Below, one piece after another: positions 34,589 through 45,058 of a stretch of DNA of 64,000 bases. Position numbers and translations under genes: made by a program. Where the stretch lies: contig NZ_JAHKRO010000037.1 of the NCBI RefSeq assembly GCF_019396325.1, forward strand, positions 1-64,000, written 5' to 3'. The stretch's first letter is position 1. Each line of letters opens with the position of its first letter. Origin of the DNA: Nonomuraea ceibae (GTDB taxonomy: Bacteria > Actinomycetota > Actinomycetes > Streptosporangiales > Streptosporangiaceae). Below the pieces are notes generated by a model. That model saw only the letters and a program-made list of their open reading frames with translations. It made no database searches and had not been told where the DNA came from.

Positions 34589-36019
34589 TCAGGGGGCGCG
34601 GAGGCGGGCGTGGGCTGCGGCCGCGCGGGGATCGCAGGCCGGGAGGCCGCGGGTGATGCGTTCGAGGACCTGGTGGTCGTCACGGCCGCTCTCCGTCTGG
34701 GCGTAGGCCCACAGGTCCTGGGGAGTGCCGTGGCGCAGCAGCGTGGTGCGGACCTGGACCTCCAGCTCGTCGCGGGCGCGGCGGATCTCGGGTGACTCCG
34801 AGCGCGGCAGCAGCGGCCCGGCGTAGGCGCGGGCTAGCGCCGCCGGGTCGCCGGCCGACAGCAGGCGGCGCAGCTCCAGGAAGTCGGCGTCGACGGGCGA
34901 GGTCAGCCGGTACGGCTTCGCCTCGACGATGGCGCCGAGCTGGGCGCGCAGCCGGTGCACCTCGGCCCTGATGGTGACGGGGTTGCCCGCGTCCCCGTAC
35001 AGGTGGAAGGAGAGCTGGTCGGCCGAGAGGCCGCGCGGGTGGAGGGCGAGGAGGGCGAGGATCTCGGCGTGCCGCAGGGACAGCGGCAGCTTGCGGCCGT
35101 TGACGACGGCGGTCGGCGGGCCGTCGCCGAGCAGGGTGAGCCCGAGCGGGGAGGCGGTGACGGTCGGGGTGGCGCGCAGGAGGTAGCCGCCCGAGAAGGG
35201 CTCCAGGACGGCGACGCGGCCGTCGCGCAGGATCATGCGGTCTCCGGTGGTGGGGAGCGGGACGCGGGAGCCGAGGCGGCCGGAGGGGTCGCCGGCGATG
35301 ACGCGGCCGGTGGGGGAGAGCAGGATGGTGGAGCGGGCGCGCAGGCCCTCGTAGCGGCGGCGCAGCGCGTCGTCGCGTTCGTGCATGCGCAGCGCGAGCT
35401 GGGTCTCGGCGAGCTTGGCCGCGGCGCCGACGAGGGCGACCGTGGCGGGGTGGAGGCTGGGCGCGGTGCCGCTGACGTCGACGCAGCCGAGGATCTGGCC
35501 GGAGTCCGGGTCGATGATCGGGGCGGCGCTGCACGACCAGACGTGCAGCACGCGCATGAGGTGTTCCTCGGAGTAGACGTGCACGGGGCGGCGCAGGGCC
35601 AGGGCGGTGCCGATGCCGTTGGTGCCGACGATGCCCTCGCCCCAGTGGTGGCCGGTGGCGAGGCCGACCTGGTCGGCGCGGCGCAGGGTGGCGGCGTGGC
35701 CCTCGCGCCACAGCACCCGGCCGTCGGAGTCGGTGACGAGGACGATGTTCTCGCTCTCGTCGGCGGATCGGCCCAGGGTCTGGGCGAGGAGCGAGAGCAG
35801 CGGCTGGAGCGGGTGCGAGGCGCGCACGTCCTTGATGGTGGCGCTGTCGAAGGCCAGCGGGGCGGCGGTGGCGTCGAGGTCGATGCCGGCGTCGAGGGAG
35901 CGCCTCCAGGAGGCGCCGATCATGCCGCGGGGCTCGGCGGGGGTCACCTCGTCGGCGCTGAGGCTGTCGTGTGCCGCGCGCAGGCGGCGGGAGTATGCGT
36001 TCAAGTGAGCGTAACTCAT
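34589..36019 (-). CDS. GAF-domain transcriptional regulator (AcoR-like sensor, no AAA+ domain)
   Basis: A 476-aa protein. The N-terminus resembles the AcoR family (IGASWRRSLDAGID, HPLQPLLSLL), followed by a GAF domain (VLVTDSDGRVLWREGH, GEGIVGTNGIGTALALRRPV, SAAPIIDPDSGQILGCVDVS). It lacks the sigma-54 ATPase and Fis-type helix; instead a winged helix (LPLSLRHAEILALLALHP, SADQLSFHLYGD) and a short helical tail occupy the C-terminus. The ATG at 36019 follows GGAGTGG. In related genomes such genes often control aldehyde or alcohol dehydrogenases, but none is adjacent here. Confidence 0.85.
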   Translation of the reverse strand: MSYAHLNAYSRRLRAAHDSLSADEVTPAEPRGMIGASWRRSLDAGIDLDATAAPLAFDSATIKDVRASHPLQPLLSLLAQTLGRSADESENIVLVTDSDGRVLWREGHAATLRRADQVGLATGHHWGEGIVGTNGIGTALALRRPVHVYSEEHLMRVLHVWSCSAAPIIDPDSGQILGCVDVSGTAPSLHPATVALVGAAAKLAETQLALRMHERDDALRRRYEGLRARSTILLSPTGRVIAGDPSGRLGSRVPLPTTGDRMILRDGRVAVLEPFSGGYLLRATPTVTASPLGLTLLGDGPPTAVVNGRKLPLSLRHAEILALLALHPRGLSADQLSFHLYGDAGNPVTIRAEVHRLRAQLGAIVEAKPYRLTSPVDADFLELRRLLSAGDPAALARAYAGPLLPRSESPEIRRARDELEVQVRTTLLRHGTPQDLWAYAQTESGRDDHQVLERITRGLPACDPRAAAAHARLRAP

Positions 36020-36345
36020 CGGCCACTCCATGTAATCGGCCCCCAAGGCGAGCATCCGTTGTACAGGGCTTCCGGCGCAACCCGTTCGAGGGATTGCTTA
36101 GGGTGATTGAACGATCGCAACCTGTGTGCAACGTGGTGACGTCTACCGTTCCTCTCGACGCACCGGCATGGTGCGGCCGCTCCGGCCGGTGTGATGGCCG
36201 GGTCCCGGACACTGGAGGGGGGCCGGGATCCGGCCAGAATGAGGCCGGAGCGCGAAACACCTGCATGCCTGCCAGTACATGACCGCGCCCAAACACCGTA
36301 GGCTCGTGGCAGTCAAGAACGCGGAGCCACGAGGAGCGCACGACG
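36020..36345. other. Intergenic region between GAF regulator and ybaB
   Basis: 326 bp with no supported gene. It holds the divergent promoters of the GAF regulator and the ybaB-recR operon. Two GCAAC direct repeats (CGCAACCTGTGTGCAACG, near 36117-36134) may be a regulator site. A TAGGCT hexamer near 36300 is a plausible -10 for ybaB. No T-run terminator is seen. Confidence 0.5.
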
Positions 36346-36696
36346 GTGAACCCAGGGGATGTCAACCTGCAGCAGCTGCTGGAGCAGGCCCAGCTCATGC
36401 AGCAGCAGCTTGTGAGCGCCCAGCAGGAGCTCAACGATGCGCAGATCGAGGGCTCGGCCGGTGGCGGGATGGTCACGGCCGTCGTCAACGGCTCGGGCGA
36501 GCTGCTCGAGCTCAAGATCAATCCGAGCGTGATCGACGCCGCGGACCCGCAGGACACGGCCGACACGATCGCCGACCTGGTGATCGCCGCCGTGCGCGAC
36601 GCCATCAGGGCGGCCTCCGACCTGCAGCAGGAGAAGCTGGGCCCGCTGGCCCAGGGGCTCGGTGGCGGCGGCCTCGGCCAGTTGCCGGGGTTCTAG
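36346..36696 (+). CDS. YbaB/EbfC nucleoid-associated protein
   Basis: A 116-aa DNA-binding protein that bridges DNA, often linked with recR. Gln-rich N-terminal helix ([19 protein letters not shown]), then the strand region [20 protein letters not shown] and INPSVID. GTG start at 36346. It is followed by recR after 3 bp; conserved dnaX-ybaB-recR order is split here by the inverted GAF regulator. Confidence 0.92.
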   Translation: MNPGDVNLQQLLEQAQLMQQQLVSAQQELNDAQIEGSAGGGMVTAVVNGSGELLELKINPSVIDAADPQDTADTIADLVIAAVRDAIRAASDLQQEKLGPLAQGLGGGGLGQLPGF

Positions 36697-36699
36697 ACG

Positions 36700-37299
36700 A
36701 TGTACGAAGGGGTCGTCCAGAACCTGATCGACGAGCTGGGTCTGCTTCCTGGCGTCGGTCCCAAGAGCGCGCAGCGGATCGCCTTCCACCTGCTGGCGGC
36801 CGATCCGGCCGACGTCAAGCGGCTGGCGCACGCGCTCCTGGAGGTCAAGGAGAAGGTCCGGTTCTGCCGGGTGTGCGGCAACGTGGCCTCCGAGGAGGAG
36901 TGCCGCATCTGCCGTGACGCGCGCCGCGACACGCATGTGATCTGCGTGGTCGAGGAGTCGAAGGACGTCGTCGCGATCGAGAAGACGCGCGAGTTCCGCG
37001 GCACCTATCACGTGCTCGGCGGCGCGATCAGCCCGATCGACGGCGTCGGCCCCGACGACCTGCGCATCCGTGAGCTCATGACCCGGCTGGCCGACGGCCG
37101 GGTGACCGAGCTCATCCTCGCCACCGATCCCAATCTCGAGGGTGAGGCGACGGCGACCTATCTCGCCCGTCTGGTGAAGCCGATGGGTGTGAAAGTGACA
37201 CGACTGGCCAGCGGTCTGCCTGTGGGCGGTGACCTCGAGTACGCCGACGAGGTGACCTTGGGCCGCGCGTTCGAAGGACGGAGGCTGCTGGATGTCTGA
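36700..37299 (+). CDS. recR: Recombination mediator RecR
   Basis: A 199-aa RecFOR-pathway protein. Helix-hairpin-helix [18 protein letters not shown] at the N-terminus, C4 zinc finger [16 protein letters not shown], and Toprim domain [16 protein letters not shown] with YHVLGG, ending in Walker-B-like [10 protein letters not shown]. Complete and normal length. Its end overlaps the DUF5063 gene by 8 bp. Confidence 0.96.
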   Translation: MYEGVVQNLIDELGLLPGVGPKSAQRIAFHLLAADPADVKRLAHALLEVKEKVRFCRVCGNVASEEECRICRDARRDTHVICVVEESKDVVAIEKTREFRGTYHVLGGAISPIDGVGPDDLRIRELMTRLADGRVTELILATDPNLEGEATATYLARLVKPMGVKVTRLASGLPVGGDLEYADEVTLGRAFEGRRLLDV

Positions 37300-37822
37300 C
37301 GAGTGGAGCATCCTGGCGGAGGAGATCGCCGGACACGCGAGCAACTATGTGGACGGCCTGGCGAGAGTGGCGGGCGGCGAGGGCGGCGACGCCATCTGGT
37401 CGCTGCTGCTGGTCGAGGTCGCGCAGGTGAGCCTGGCCGGGGCCAAGCTCGGCGCGAACCGCGACGTGATCCTGTCGGGCAACTACGAGCCGCCGCTGAG
37501 CGAGGACCCCGACATCGACGGGGTGCGCACGGCGCTGGCCGAGAGGCTCGGCCCGGTCGACGACTACGCCGAGGTGTTCGACCCGTACAAGGACACGGGG
37601 GTCACGCCGTACAGGCTCTCCGACGACCTGACGGCGGTGGCGGCCGACCTCATCCACGGGCTGCGTCACTATCAGGCCGGGCGGCCGGCCGAGGCGCTGT
37701 GGTGGTGGCAGTATTCCTACTTCAACACCTGGGGCAACCACGCGGGCGCGGCCATGCGGGCGTTGCAGGCTCTGGCCGCGCATTCGCGGCTCGACGTGGC
37801 GGAGGAGGCCACCACCGTCTGA
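37292..37822 (+). CDS. DUF5063 protein
   Basis: A 176-aa mostly helical protein conserved downstream of recR in actinobacteria. Features: [33 protein letters not shown], and the aromatic cluster [18 protein letters not shown]. Cytoplasmic, function unknown. ATG at 37292 overlaps recR by 8 bp, so the genes are coupled. Confidence 0.85.
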   Translation: MSDEWSILAEEIAGHASNYVDGLARVAGGEGGDAIWSLLLVEVAQVSLAGAKLGANRDVILSGNYEPPLSEDPDIDGVRTALAERLGPVDDYAEVFDPYKDTGVTPYRLSDDLTAVAADLIHGLRHYQAGRPAEALWWWQYSYFNTWGNHAGAAMRALQALAAHSRLDVAEEATTV

Positions 37823-37908
37823 CGGGTGTCCACATAGTGGTTGAGCCATCAGTGGCATGAGAGCCCCCAAGTAGACTGGCACCTCACAGTCCAGACCGGG
37901 AGACTCTC

Positions 37909-39179
<1,271 letters not shown>

Positions 39180-39183
<4 letters not shown>

Positions 39184-40238
39184 GCAGGCCCAATCTCGCC
39201 CTGATCGGGGCCACCGGAGCCGTAGGCACCGTCATGCGGGACATCGTCTCCTCGCGTGACGACATCTGGGGCGAGGTGCGCCTGGTGGCGTCGCCGCGCT
39301 CGGCCGGCAAGGTGCTCCAGGTGCGCGGCGAGGACGTCGTCGTGCAGGCGCTGGCCCCCGAGGTGTTCGACGGCATCGACATCGCCATCTTCGACGTGCC
39401 CGACGAGGTGTCGGCCGTGTGGGTGCCGATCGCGGCCGAGCGCGGCGCGATCGCGATCGACAAGTCGGGCACGTTCCGCATGGAGCCGGACGTCCCGCTG
39501 GTGGTGCCCGAGGTCAACCCGCTCGACGCGCGCGAGCGGCCGCGCAACATCATCTCGACGCCCAACTGCACGACGCTGTCGATGATGGCGGCCATGGGCG
39601 CGCTGCACGCCGAATACACGCTGACCGAGCTGGTCGTCGCCTCCTACCAGGCGGTCTCCGGCGCGGGCGTGGCAGGCTCGGCCCGGCTCTACGACGAGGT
39701 CGAGGCGCTGGCCGGCGACCGGTCGATCGGCCAGACGGCCGGTGACGTGCGCAAGGCGCTGGCCAACAAGCTGCCCGACGACTCGCCGTTCCCGGCGCCG
39801 ATCGCGTTCAACGTGGTGCCGTGGGCGGGCTCGTACAAGGACGGCGGGTGGGCCTCCGAGGAGCTCAAGCTGCGCAACGAGTCGCGCAAGATCCTCGGCA
39901 TCCCCGACCTCAAGGTCTCGGCGACCTGCGTCAGGGTGCCGGTGATCACCACGCACTCGCTGGCCGTGCACGCGCGGTTCGCGCGCGAGATCACGGTCGC
40001 CGACGCGCACCGGGTGCTGGGCGCCGCGCCGACGGTGGTTCTCATGGACGACCCGGCCAACGGGGTCTACCCGACCCCCGCCGACGTGGTGGGCACCGAC
40101 CCGACCTATGTGGGCCGGGTGCGTCAGGCGGTCGACTTCCCCAACACGCTGGATCTGTTCGTGTGCGGTGACAACCTGCGCAAGGGCGCCGCGCTGAACG
40201 CGGCGGAGATCGCCGAGCTGGTCGCGTCCGAGTTCTGA
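39180..40238 (+). CDS. asd: Aspartate-semialdehyde dehydrogenase
   Basis: NADPH-dependent reduction of aspartyl phosphate to the semialdehyde. 352 aa. Nucleotide-binding [16 protein letters not shown], catalytic Cys in [11 protein letters not shown], substrate-binding [15 protein letters not shown], and catalytic His region [17 protein letters not shown] overlaps the lysC stop (ATGA). The operon ends at a hairpin 18 bp downstream. Confidence 0.96.
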
Positions 40239-40255
40239 CGGGTTTCTGAAGTCCG

Positions 40256-40285
40256 GGCTCCGTCCACCGGGTGGTGGACGGAGCC
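40256..40285. terminator. Hairpin ending lysC-asd
   Basis: A perfect 13-bp stem, GGCTCCGTCCACC (40256-40268) and its complement (40273-40285), 4-nt loop. It lies between the convergent asd and LAS-peptidase genes and can serve both. No long T-run, as usual in high-GC actinobacteria. Confidence 0.7.
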
Positions 40286-40292
40286 GGCCCTG

Positions 40293-41378
40293 TCACCGGA
40301 ACAGGATGTCCCAGTGGTCGCCTTCGTCGGCGAAGATGTCGCCCGACGGGGAGCGGTAGAGGGTGGCGCCGTCACTCCGCACACCGGTCCGGTGATGATT
40401 CTTCGTGATGTACCGGTCGATGCACTGGTTGTGTGAGATGTCGAGCTTGTAGCCGTTCCCGTGGCTGAACCGGCCCGAGGCGTGGCCCGCCTCGGTGCCG
40501 CCCGTCACCGTGATCGGGCACCGGCTGCGCCGCTTCAGCTCCACGGCCTTGGCGACGGTCCGGGTGCGCACCGAGTCGAGCGACGTGCAGTGGCGCAGGT
40601 GCTTGCTGGTGCAGTTGCCCGTCGACTTCCAGCGCAGGCCGGCGTCCTTGAGCCAGTCCGAGGCGTGCGCGTGCGACAGGTGCACGGTGGCGTGCCTGGG
40701 CCGGGCCCGGTGCAGGTCCACCGCGGGACGGCGGTGCCGCCTGGCCTCCGCCTTGCCGCCCTTGCTCTCGCGGGCCCGTGATTCGGGCCGCTCGGCCTGG
40801 CCGGCGTCGAAGCGCCTCAGGTAGAGCTCGCGGAACTCGCGCTCGTCGCCCGGCTCCCGGAAGTCGCCGGGGTGGCCGCTGGGCTCCTGGAAGTCGCCGG
40901 GCCGGCTGCCGGGCCGCCGGAGCTCGCGGGGTTCCCGCAGCTCTCCGTGCTCTCCCGGCTCTGCGGGGTCCCGCAGCTCTCGCGATTCCCCGTGCTCCCG
41001 CGGTTCTTCGTGCTCCCGCAGGTGGGAGAGCTCGCGCGGGTCGGTGGGTTCGCGCATATGGGTGAGCGCGCCCGGATCGGCGTGCTCGCGGGTCTCCGGG
41101 TGGTGCGCGCGGAGCCCCGCCAGCCCGTGGACGGGGCCGAGTTGGGCGTGGTAAGCCCGTTCCAGGCTCGTCGCGGTCTTCTCGAGCATGGCGTACCAGC
41201 GAGGGGCGTTGTACATGTCACCGGCTTCGTACACCCGGATGACCGGGTCCGGAGCCTGGCGTGGCTCGTCCGCCGGCGTCCTGGGGGCGGCCGAGGCCGC
41301 AGACGCCATCGCGATGATGGTGATCTCGATACCAAAGAGCGCGACCACGAGGAGCCGCACTGTCCTACGTATCCACAT
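40293..41378 (-). CDS. Secreted LAS-peptidase-like protein with charged repeats
   Basis: A 361-aa exported protein. ATG at 41378 (AAAAGG upstream) gives a signal peptide (LLVVALFGIEITIIAMASAA, cleavage likely after ASAA). A middle section of about 110 residues is a chain of short Arg/Glu/His/Pro units (HLREHEEPREHGESRELRDP). The C-terminal domain shows FSHGNGYKLDI and EGDHWDI, the HxxGxxxD and ExHW pattern of LAS (M15-type) zinc peptidases, and four Cys (GNCT, HCTS, RCPI, QCID). Probably cell-wall acting; catalysis unproven. Confidence 0.78.
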   Translation of the reverse strand: MWIRRTVRLLVVALFGIEITIIAMASAASAAPRTPADEPRQAPDPVIRVYEAGDMYNAPRWYAMLEKTATSLERAYHAQLGPVHGLAGLRAHHPETREHADPGALTHMREPTDPRELSHLREHEEPREHGESRELRDPAEPGEHGELREPRELRRPGSRPGDFQEPSGHPGDFREPGDEREFRELYLRRFDAGQAERPESRARESKGGKAEARRHRRPAVDLHRARPRHATVHLSHAHASDWLKDAGLRWKSTGNCTSKHLRHCTSLDSVRTRTVAKAVELKRRSRCPITVTGGTEAGHASGRFSHGNGYKLDISHNQCIDRYITKNHHRTGVRSDGATLYRSPSGDIFADEGDHWDILFR

Positions 41379-41524
41379 GTCGATGCCTTTTCGCGGAATA
41401 GCCCTTCCGCTGGAATCATCAATCCCACCCTTCACACCGGATAACCCCTGTCCCACCGGGATCTTTGCCTTGTGGCGGCGATCACCGTGCGGCTTCATGA
41501 CCTAACCCGGAAATAAGCCGTAAA

Positions 41525-42202
41525 GTGACGAACGTGTCCGAAGCCCGAAACCGAGGATCGGAGAGCACTCGAGAGGTCATCGTCGAGACGGCCTTGCGAC
41601 TGTTCCGGGAGCGCGGCTTCGAAGCGACGACGATGCGCGCCATCGCCGCCGAGGCCGGGGTGTCCGTGGGCAACGCCTACTACTACTTCGCCAGCAAGGA
41701 GGCGTTGATCCAGGCGTACTACGACCGCGCCCAGGCCGAGCACGAGCAGGCCTGCCGTGAGCTGCTGGCCACCGAGTTCACGCTGGCCGGGCGGCTGAGC
41801 GGGGTGCTGCGCGAGTGGGTGCGCGTCTCGGAGCCGTACCACGAGTTCGCGGTGAAGTTCTACAAGCACGCGGCCGAGCCGACGAACCCGCTGAGCCCGT
41901 TCAGCGAGCAGTCCTCGCCGGCCAGGGAGGCGTCCATCGGGATCTACCGGCAGGTGGTCGAGGGGGCGCGGGACCGGATGAACGCCGAGCTGCGCGAGGA
42001 GCTGCCCGAGCTGCTGTGGCTGCTGTCGATGGGCATGGTGCTGTTCTGGGTGCACGACACCTCGCCGGGGTGCGCGCGCACGTATCGGCTGATCGAGGTG
42101 ACGGTGCCGCTGGTGGACCGGCTGGTCGGGCTGTCGCACCTGCCGGGGCTGCGCGGGATCACCAAGGACTTCATCGCCGCGGTGCACGAGCTCAGGGCGT
42201 AG
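41525..42202 (+). CDS. TetR-family regulator
   Basis: A 225-aa repressor with N-terminal helix-turn-helix (MRAIAAEAGVSVGNAYYYFA) and a long helical ligand domain. GTG at 41525 or 41534. It precedes the F420 oxidoreductase by 57 bp on the same strand and may regulate it and the amidase. Confidence 0.92.
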   Translation: MTNVSEARNRGSESTREVIVETALRLFRERGFEATTMRAIAAEAGVSVGNAYYYFASKEALIQAYYDRAQAEHEQACRELLATEFTLAGRLSGVLREWVRVSEPYHEFAVKFYKHAAEPTNPLSPFSEQSSPAREASIGIYRQVVEGARDRMNAELREELPELLWLLSMGMVLFWVHDTSPGCARTYRLIEVTVPLVDRLVGLSHLPGLRGITKDFIAAVHELRA

Positions 42203-42259
42203 TCGAGGCTACAGACCGGTTGGTATGGTCAGGGCACACCCGGATCCCGGAGGCGCGCG

Positions 42260-43219
42260 ATGACCCAGAACTGGGGCATGACCATCCCCTTCTACGACCG
42301 TTCGCTGGCCCGTTCGCGGGAGCTGATCGAGGAGCTGCCCGCGCTCGGCTACACCGACCTGTGGTCGGCCGAGGTCAACGGCACGGACGGGTTCACGCCG
42401 CTGGCCCTGGCCTCGCAGTGGGCGCCCGGGGTGCGGCTGGGCAGCGCCATCGTGCCCGTCTCCACCCGCGGCCCGGCGCTGCTGGCCATGTCGGCGGCCA
42501 CGCTGGCGGACCTGGCGCCGGAGCGGTTCGTGCTCGGCATCGGCTCGTCGTCCCCGGCGATCGTGGAGCGCTGGAACGCCGTCGAGTTCGCCAAGCCCTA
42601 CGCGCGCACCCGCGACACGCTGCGCTTCCTGAAGCAGGCGCTGACCGGCGAGAAGGTGTCGGAGACGTACGAGACGTTCCAGGTCAAGGGGTTCAAGCTG
42701 GAGCGGGCGCCGAAGACGCCGCCGAAGATCGTGCTGGCCGCGCTGCGGCCGCGGATGCTGAAGCTGGCGGCCGAGGAGGCCGACGGCGCGATCACCAACT
42801 GGCTCTCGCCCGACGACGTGCGCAAGGTGCGCGCCGAGATCGGGCCTGAGACGGAGCTGATCGCCCGGCTGTTCGTCTGCGTGAGCGAGGACACCGACCG
42901 CGTACGCGAGCAGGCCCGGTGGATGCTGGCCTCCTACCTCACGGTGCCCGCGTACGCGGCCTTCCACGACTGGCTGGGACGCGGCGAGGTGCTGCGGCCG
43001 CTGCACGAGGCGTGGGCGGCGGGCGACCGCAAGTCCGCGCTCCAGGCCATCCCCGACGAGGTCGTCGACGCGCTGATCGTGCACGGCGACGCGGCGACCT
43101 GCCGGGCGCGGATCGAGGAGTACGTCGCGAACGGCCTCAACACACCCGTGCTCGCCCCGATCCCGGGCGGCGAGGTCTCCATCACCCAGGCCGTCCGCGA
43201 CCTGGCTCCGAAGGGCTGA
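42260..43219 (+). CDS. Luciferase-like F420-dependent oxidoreductase
   Basis: A 319-aa TIM-barrel protein of the bacterial-luciferase superfamily (LPALGYTDLWSAEVNGTDGF, LGSAIVPVSTRGP, FVLGIGSSSPAIVERWN). The GSSSP loop and lack of an FMN-specific motif point to F420-type enzymes common in actinobacteria. Substrate unknown. It sits between TetR and an amidase, 5 bp from the latter, so probably a catabolic operon. Confidence 0.85.
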   Translation: MTQNWGMTIPFYDRSLARSRELIEELPALGYTDLWSAEVNGTDGFTPLALASQWAPGVRLGSAIVPVSTRGPALLAMSAATLADLAPERFVLGIGSSSPAIVERWNAVEFAKPYARTRDTLRFLKQALTGEKVSETYETFQVKGFKLERAPKTPPKIVLAALRPRMLKLAAEEADGAITNWLSPDDVRKVRAEIGPETELIARLFVCVSEDTDRVREQARWMLASYLTVPAYAAFHDWLGRGEVLRPLHEAWAAGDRKSALQAIPDEVVDALIVHGDAATCRARIEEYVANGLNTPVLAPIPGGEVSITQAVRDLAPKG

Positions 43220-43224
43220 GGCGC

Positions 43225-44640
43225 ATGGACGACATCCTGCGGCTGGACGCGGTCGGCCAGGCCCGGGCGGTGCGCGAGCGGCTGGTGTCGCCGCGCGAGC
43301 TCGCCGAGGCCGCCATCGCCCGCATCGAGGCCCGCGACGGCGAGCTGAACGCGGTCGTGCACCCGCGCTTCGAGCGGGCCCTCGCCGAGGCCGACGACCT
43401 GCCGGAGCACGCGCCCTTCCGCGGCGTCCCCATCCTGCTCAAGGACCTGGGCTGGCAGCAGGCCGGCGAGCCGTACAGCGCAGGCTCGCGGGTCTGCGAC
43501 GGCCTGCGGATCGACCGGGACGGGCACGGCGTGACCCGGTTACGCGAGGCCGGCTTCCTGATCCTGGGCCGGACGAACACGCCCGAGTTCGGCAGCACGA
43601 TCAGCACCGAGCCCGTCGCGTTCGGCCCCACCCGCAACCCGCACGACCCCGCGTACTCAGCGGGCGGGTCGAGCGGCGGCTCGGCGGCGGCCGTGGCGGC
43701 CGGGATGGTCGCGCTCGCGACGGCCAGCGACGGCGGCGGGTCGATCCGCATCCCCGCCTCGTTCTGCGGCCTGGTGGGCCTCAAGCCCACGCGCGGGCGC
43801 GTCAGCCTCGGGCCCGCGCAGGGTGAGGGCTGGAACGGCTTCTCCTGCCCGGGGTTCGTGACCAGGACCGTGCGCGACACCGCCGCCGCGCTCGACCTGG
43901 TCTCCGGGTACGTGCCCGGCGACCCGTACGCCGCCCCGCCGCTGCCGCGCCCGCTCGCCGAGGAGGCCGGAGCCGACCCGGGACGGCTGCGGATCGGGTA
44001 CGTCACCGCGCACCCGAGAGGCGACGTGCCGGAGGTCCCCGAGCTGGTCGAGGCCGTGACGGGGGCGGCGGCGCTGCTGTCGGCGCTCGGGCACGACGTG
44101 GCGCCCGGCTGCCCCGAGGCGCTGGGCGAGCCGGACTTCCCCCTGCACTTCGGCGCCATCGTGGCCGACAACCTGGCCGCGCTCGTCGAGAGCCTGGGCC
44201 CGGCCAGGGGCAGGGCCGTCGAGCTGGACGAGCTGGAGCCGCGCAACGCCGCCATGGTGGCCACGGCCCGGGGACGCAGCGCGGCGGCCCACCTGCTGGC
44301 CGCGCAGTGGATCGACGGCTTCCGCAGGCGGATGGCCGCCTGGTGGGCCGCCGGGCACGATTTGCTGCTCATGCCGTCGGTTGGCGTGGCGCCGTTCCCG
44401 CTCGGCTGGATCCCGCCGGAGGACCTGAGCACCGCGTTCGGCAGGACTGCGCACGTCGTGGCCTTCACCTCGCCCGTCAACGCCACCGGCCAGCCGGCCG
44501 TCTCGCTGCCGCTGCACCGCACCCGCGACGGGCTGCCCGTGGGCGTCCAGCTCGTGGCCGCGGCCGGGCGGGAGGACCTGCTCATCAGGGTCGCGGCGCA
44601 GATCGAGGCCGCCAGGCCGTTCGAGCATCCCGCGCTGTGA
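43225..44640 (+). CDS. Amidase-signature family amidase
   Basis: A 471-aa Ser-Ser-Lys amidase. Catalytic Lys in GVPILLKDLGW, the Gly/Ser signature YSAGGSSGGSAAAVAAG with the cis-Ser, and nucleophile Ser in DGGGSIRIPASFCGLVGLKP. Full length. Hydrolyses an amide of unknown nature; may act with the preceding oxidoreductase. Confidence 0.92.
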   Translation: MDDILRLDAVGQARAVRERLVSPRELAEAAIARIEARDGELNAVVHPRFERALAEADDLPEHAPFRGVPILLKDLGWQQAGEPYSAGSRVCDGLRIDRDGHGVTRLREAGFLILGRTNTPEFGSTISTEPVAFGPTRNPHDPAYSAGGSSGGSAAAVAAGMVALATASDGGGSIRIPASFCGLVGLKPTRGRVSLGPAQGEGWNGFSCPGFVTRTVRDTAAALDLVSGYVPGDPYAAPPLPRPLAEEAGADPGRLRIGYVTAHPRGDVPEVPELVEAVTGAAALLSALGHDVAPGCPEALGEPDFPLHFGAIVADNLAALVESLGPARGRAVELDELEPRNAAMVATARGRSAAAHLLAAQWIDGFRRRMAAWWAAGHDLLLMPSVGVAPFPLGWIPPEDLSTAFGRTAHVVAFTSPVNATGQPAVSLPLHRTRDGLPVGVQLVAAAGREDLLIRVAAQIEAARPFEHPAL

Positions 44641-44698
44641 GGAACTCCTTGCCCCCGGTAACACGTTATGTCGTGAGAGACGGGGTAAGGGGAAACAC

Positions 44699-45058
44699 AT
44701 GATGGCGAAAGCAGCGAAGGCCGCGGCGGCCTATCGGGCGTACCGGGACGTCACCAAGCCCGGCACGCCCGGCCTCATGCCGCGGCTGCGGGCGATCCCC
44801 CGCATGCTCGGCGCCGCGCTCCGGGGCCGGTACGACGGGCTGGGCAAGGGCAGGCTCACCATGATGGCGCTCGGCGTCGTCTACCTGGTCTCGCCGATCG
44901 ACGTCGTGCCCGACTTCCTCATGCTGATCGGCGTGGCCGACGACTTCGGCGTGTTCCTGTGGCTGATGGCGTCACTGCTCGGCGAGAGCGGACGCTACGT
45001 CGACTGGGAGCGCCGGATCATCACCGGCCGGGTGGAGCCGGCCCCGCAGGAAGGCTAG
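44699..45058 (+). CDS. DUF1232 (YkvA-type) membrane protein
   Basis: A 119-aa protein with the DUF1232 signature YLVSPIDVVPDFL followed by VADDFGVFLWLMASLL, two hydrophobic stretches. Basic Ala-rich N-terminus. Function unknown. Its stop overlaps that of the convergent amidohydrolase. Confidence 0.88.
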   Translation: MMAKAAKAAAAYRAYRDVTKPGTPGLMPRLRAIPRMLGAALRGRYDGLGKGRLTMMALGVVYLVSPIDVVPDFLMLIGVADDFGVFLWLMASLLGESGRYVDWERRIITGRVEPAPQEG

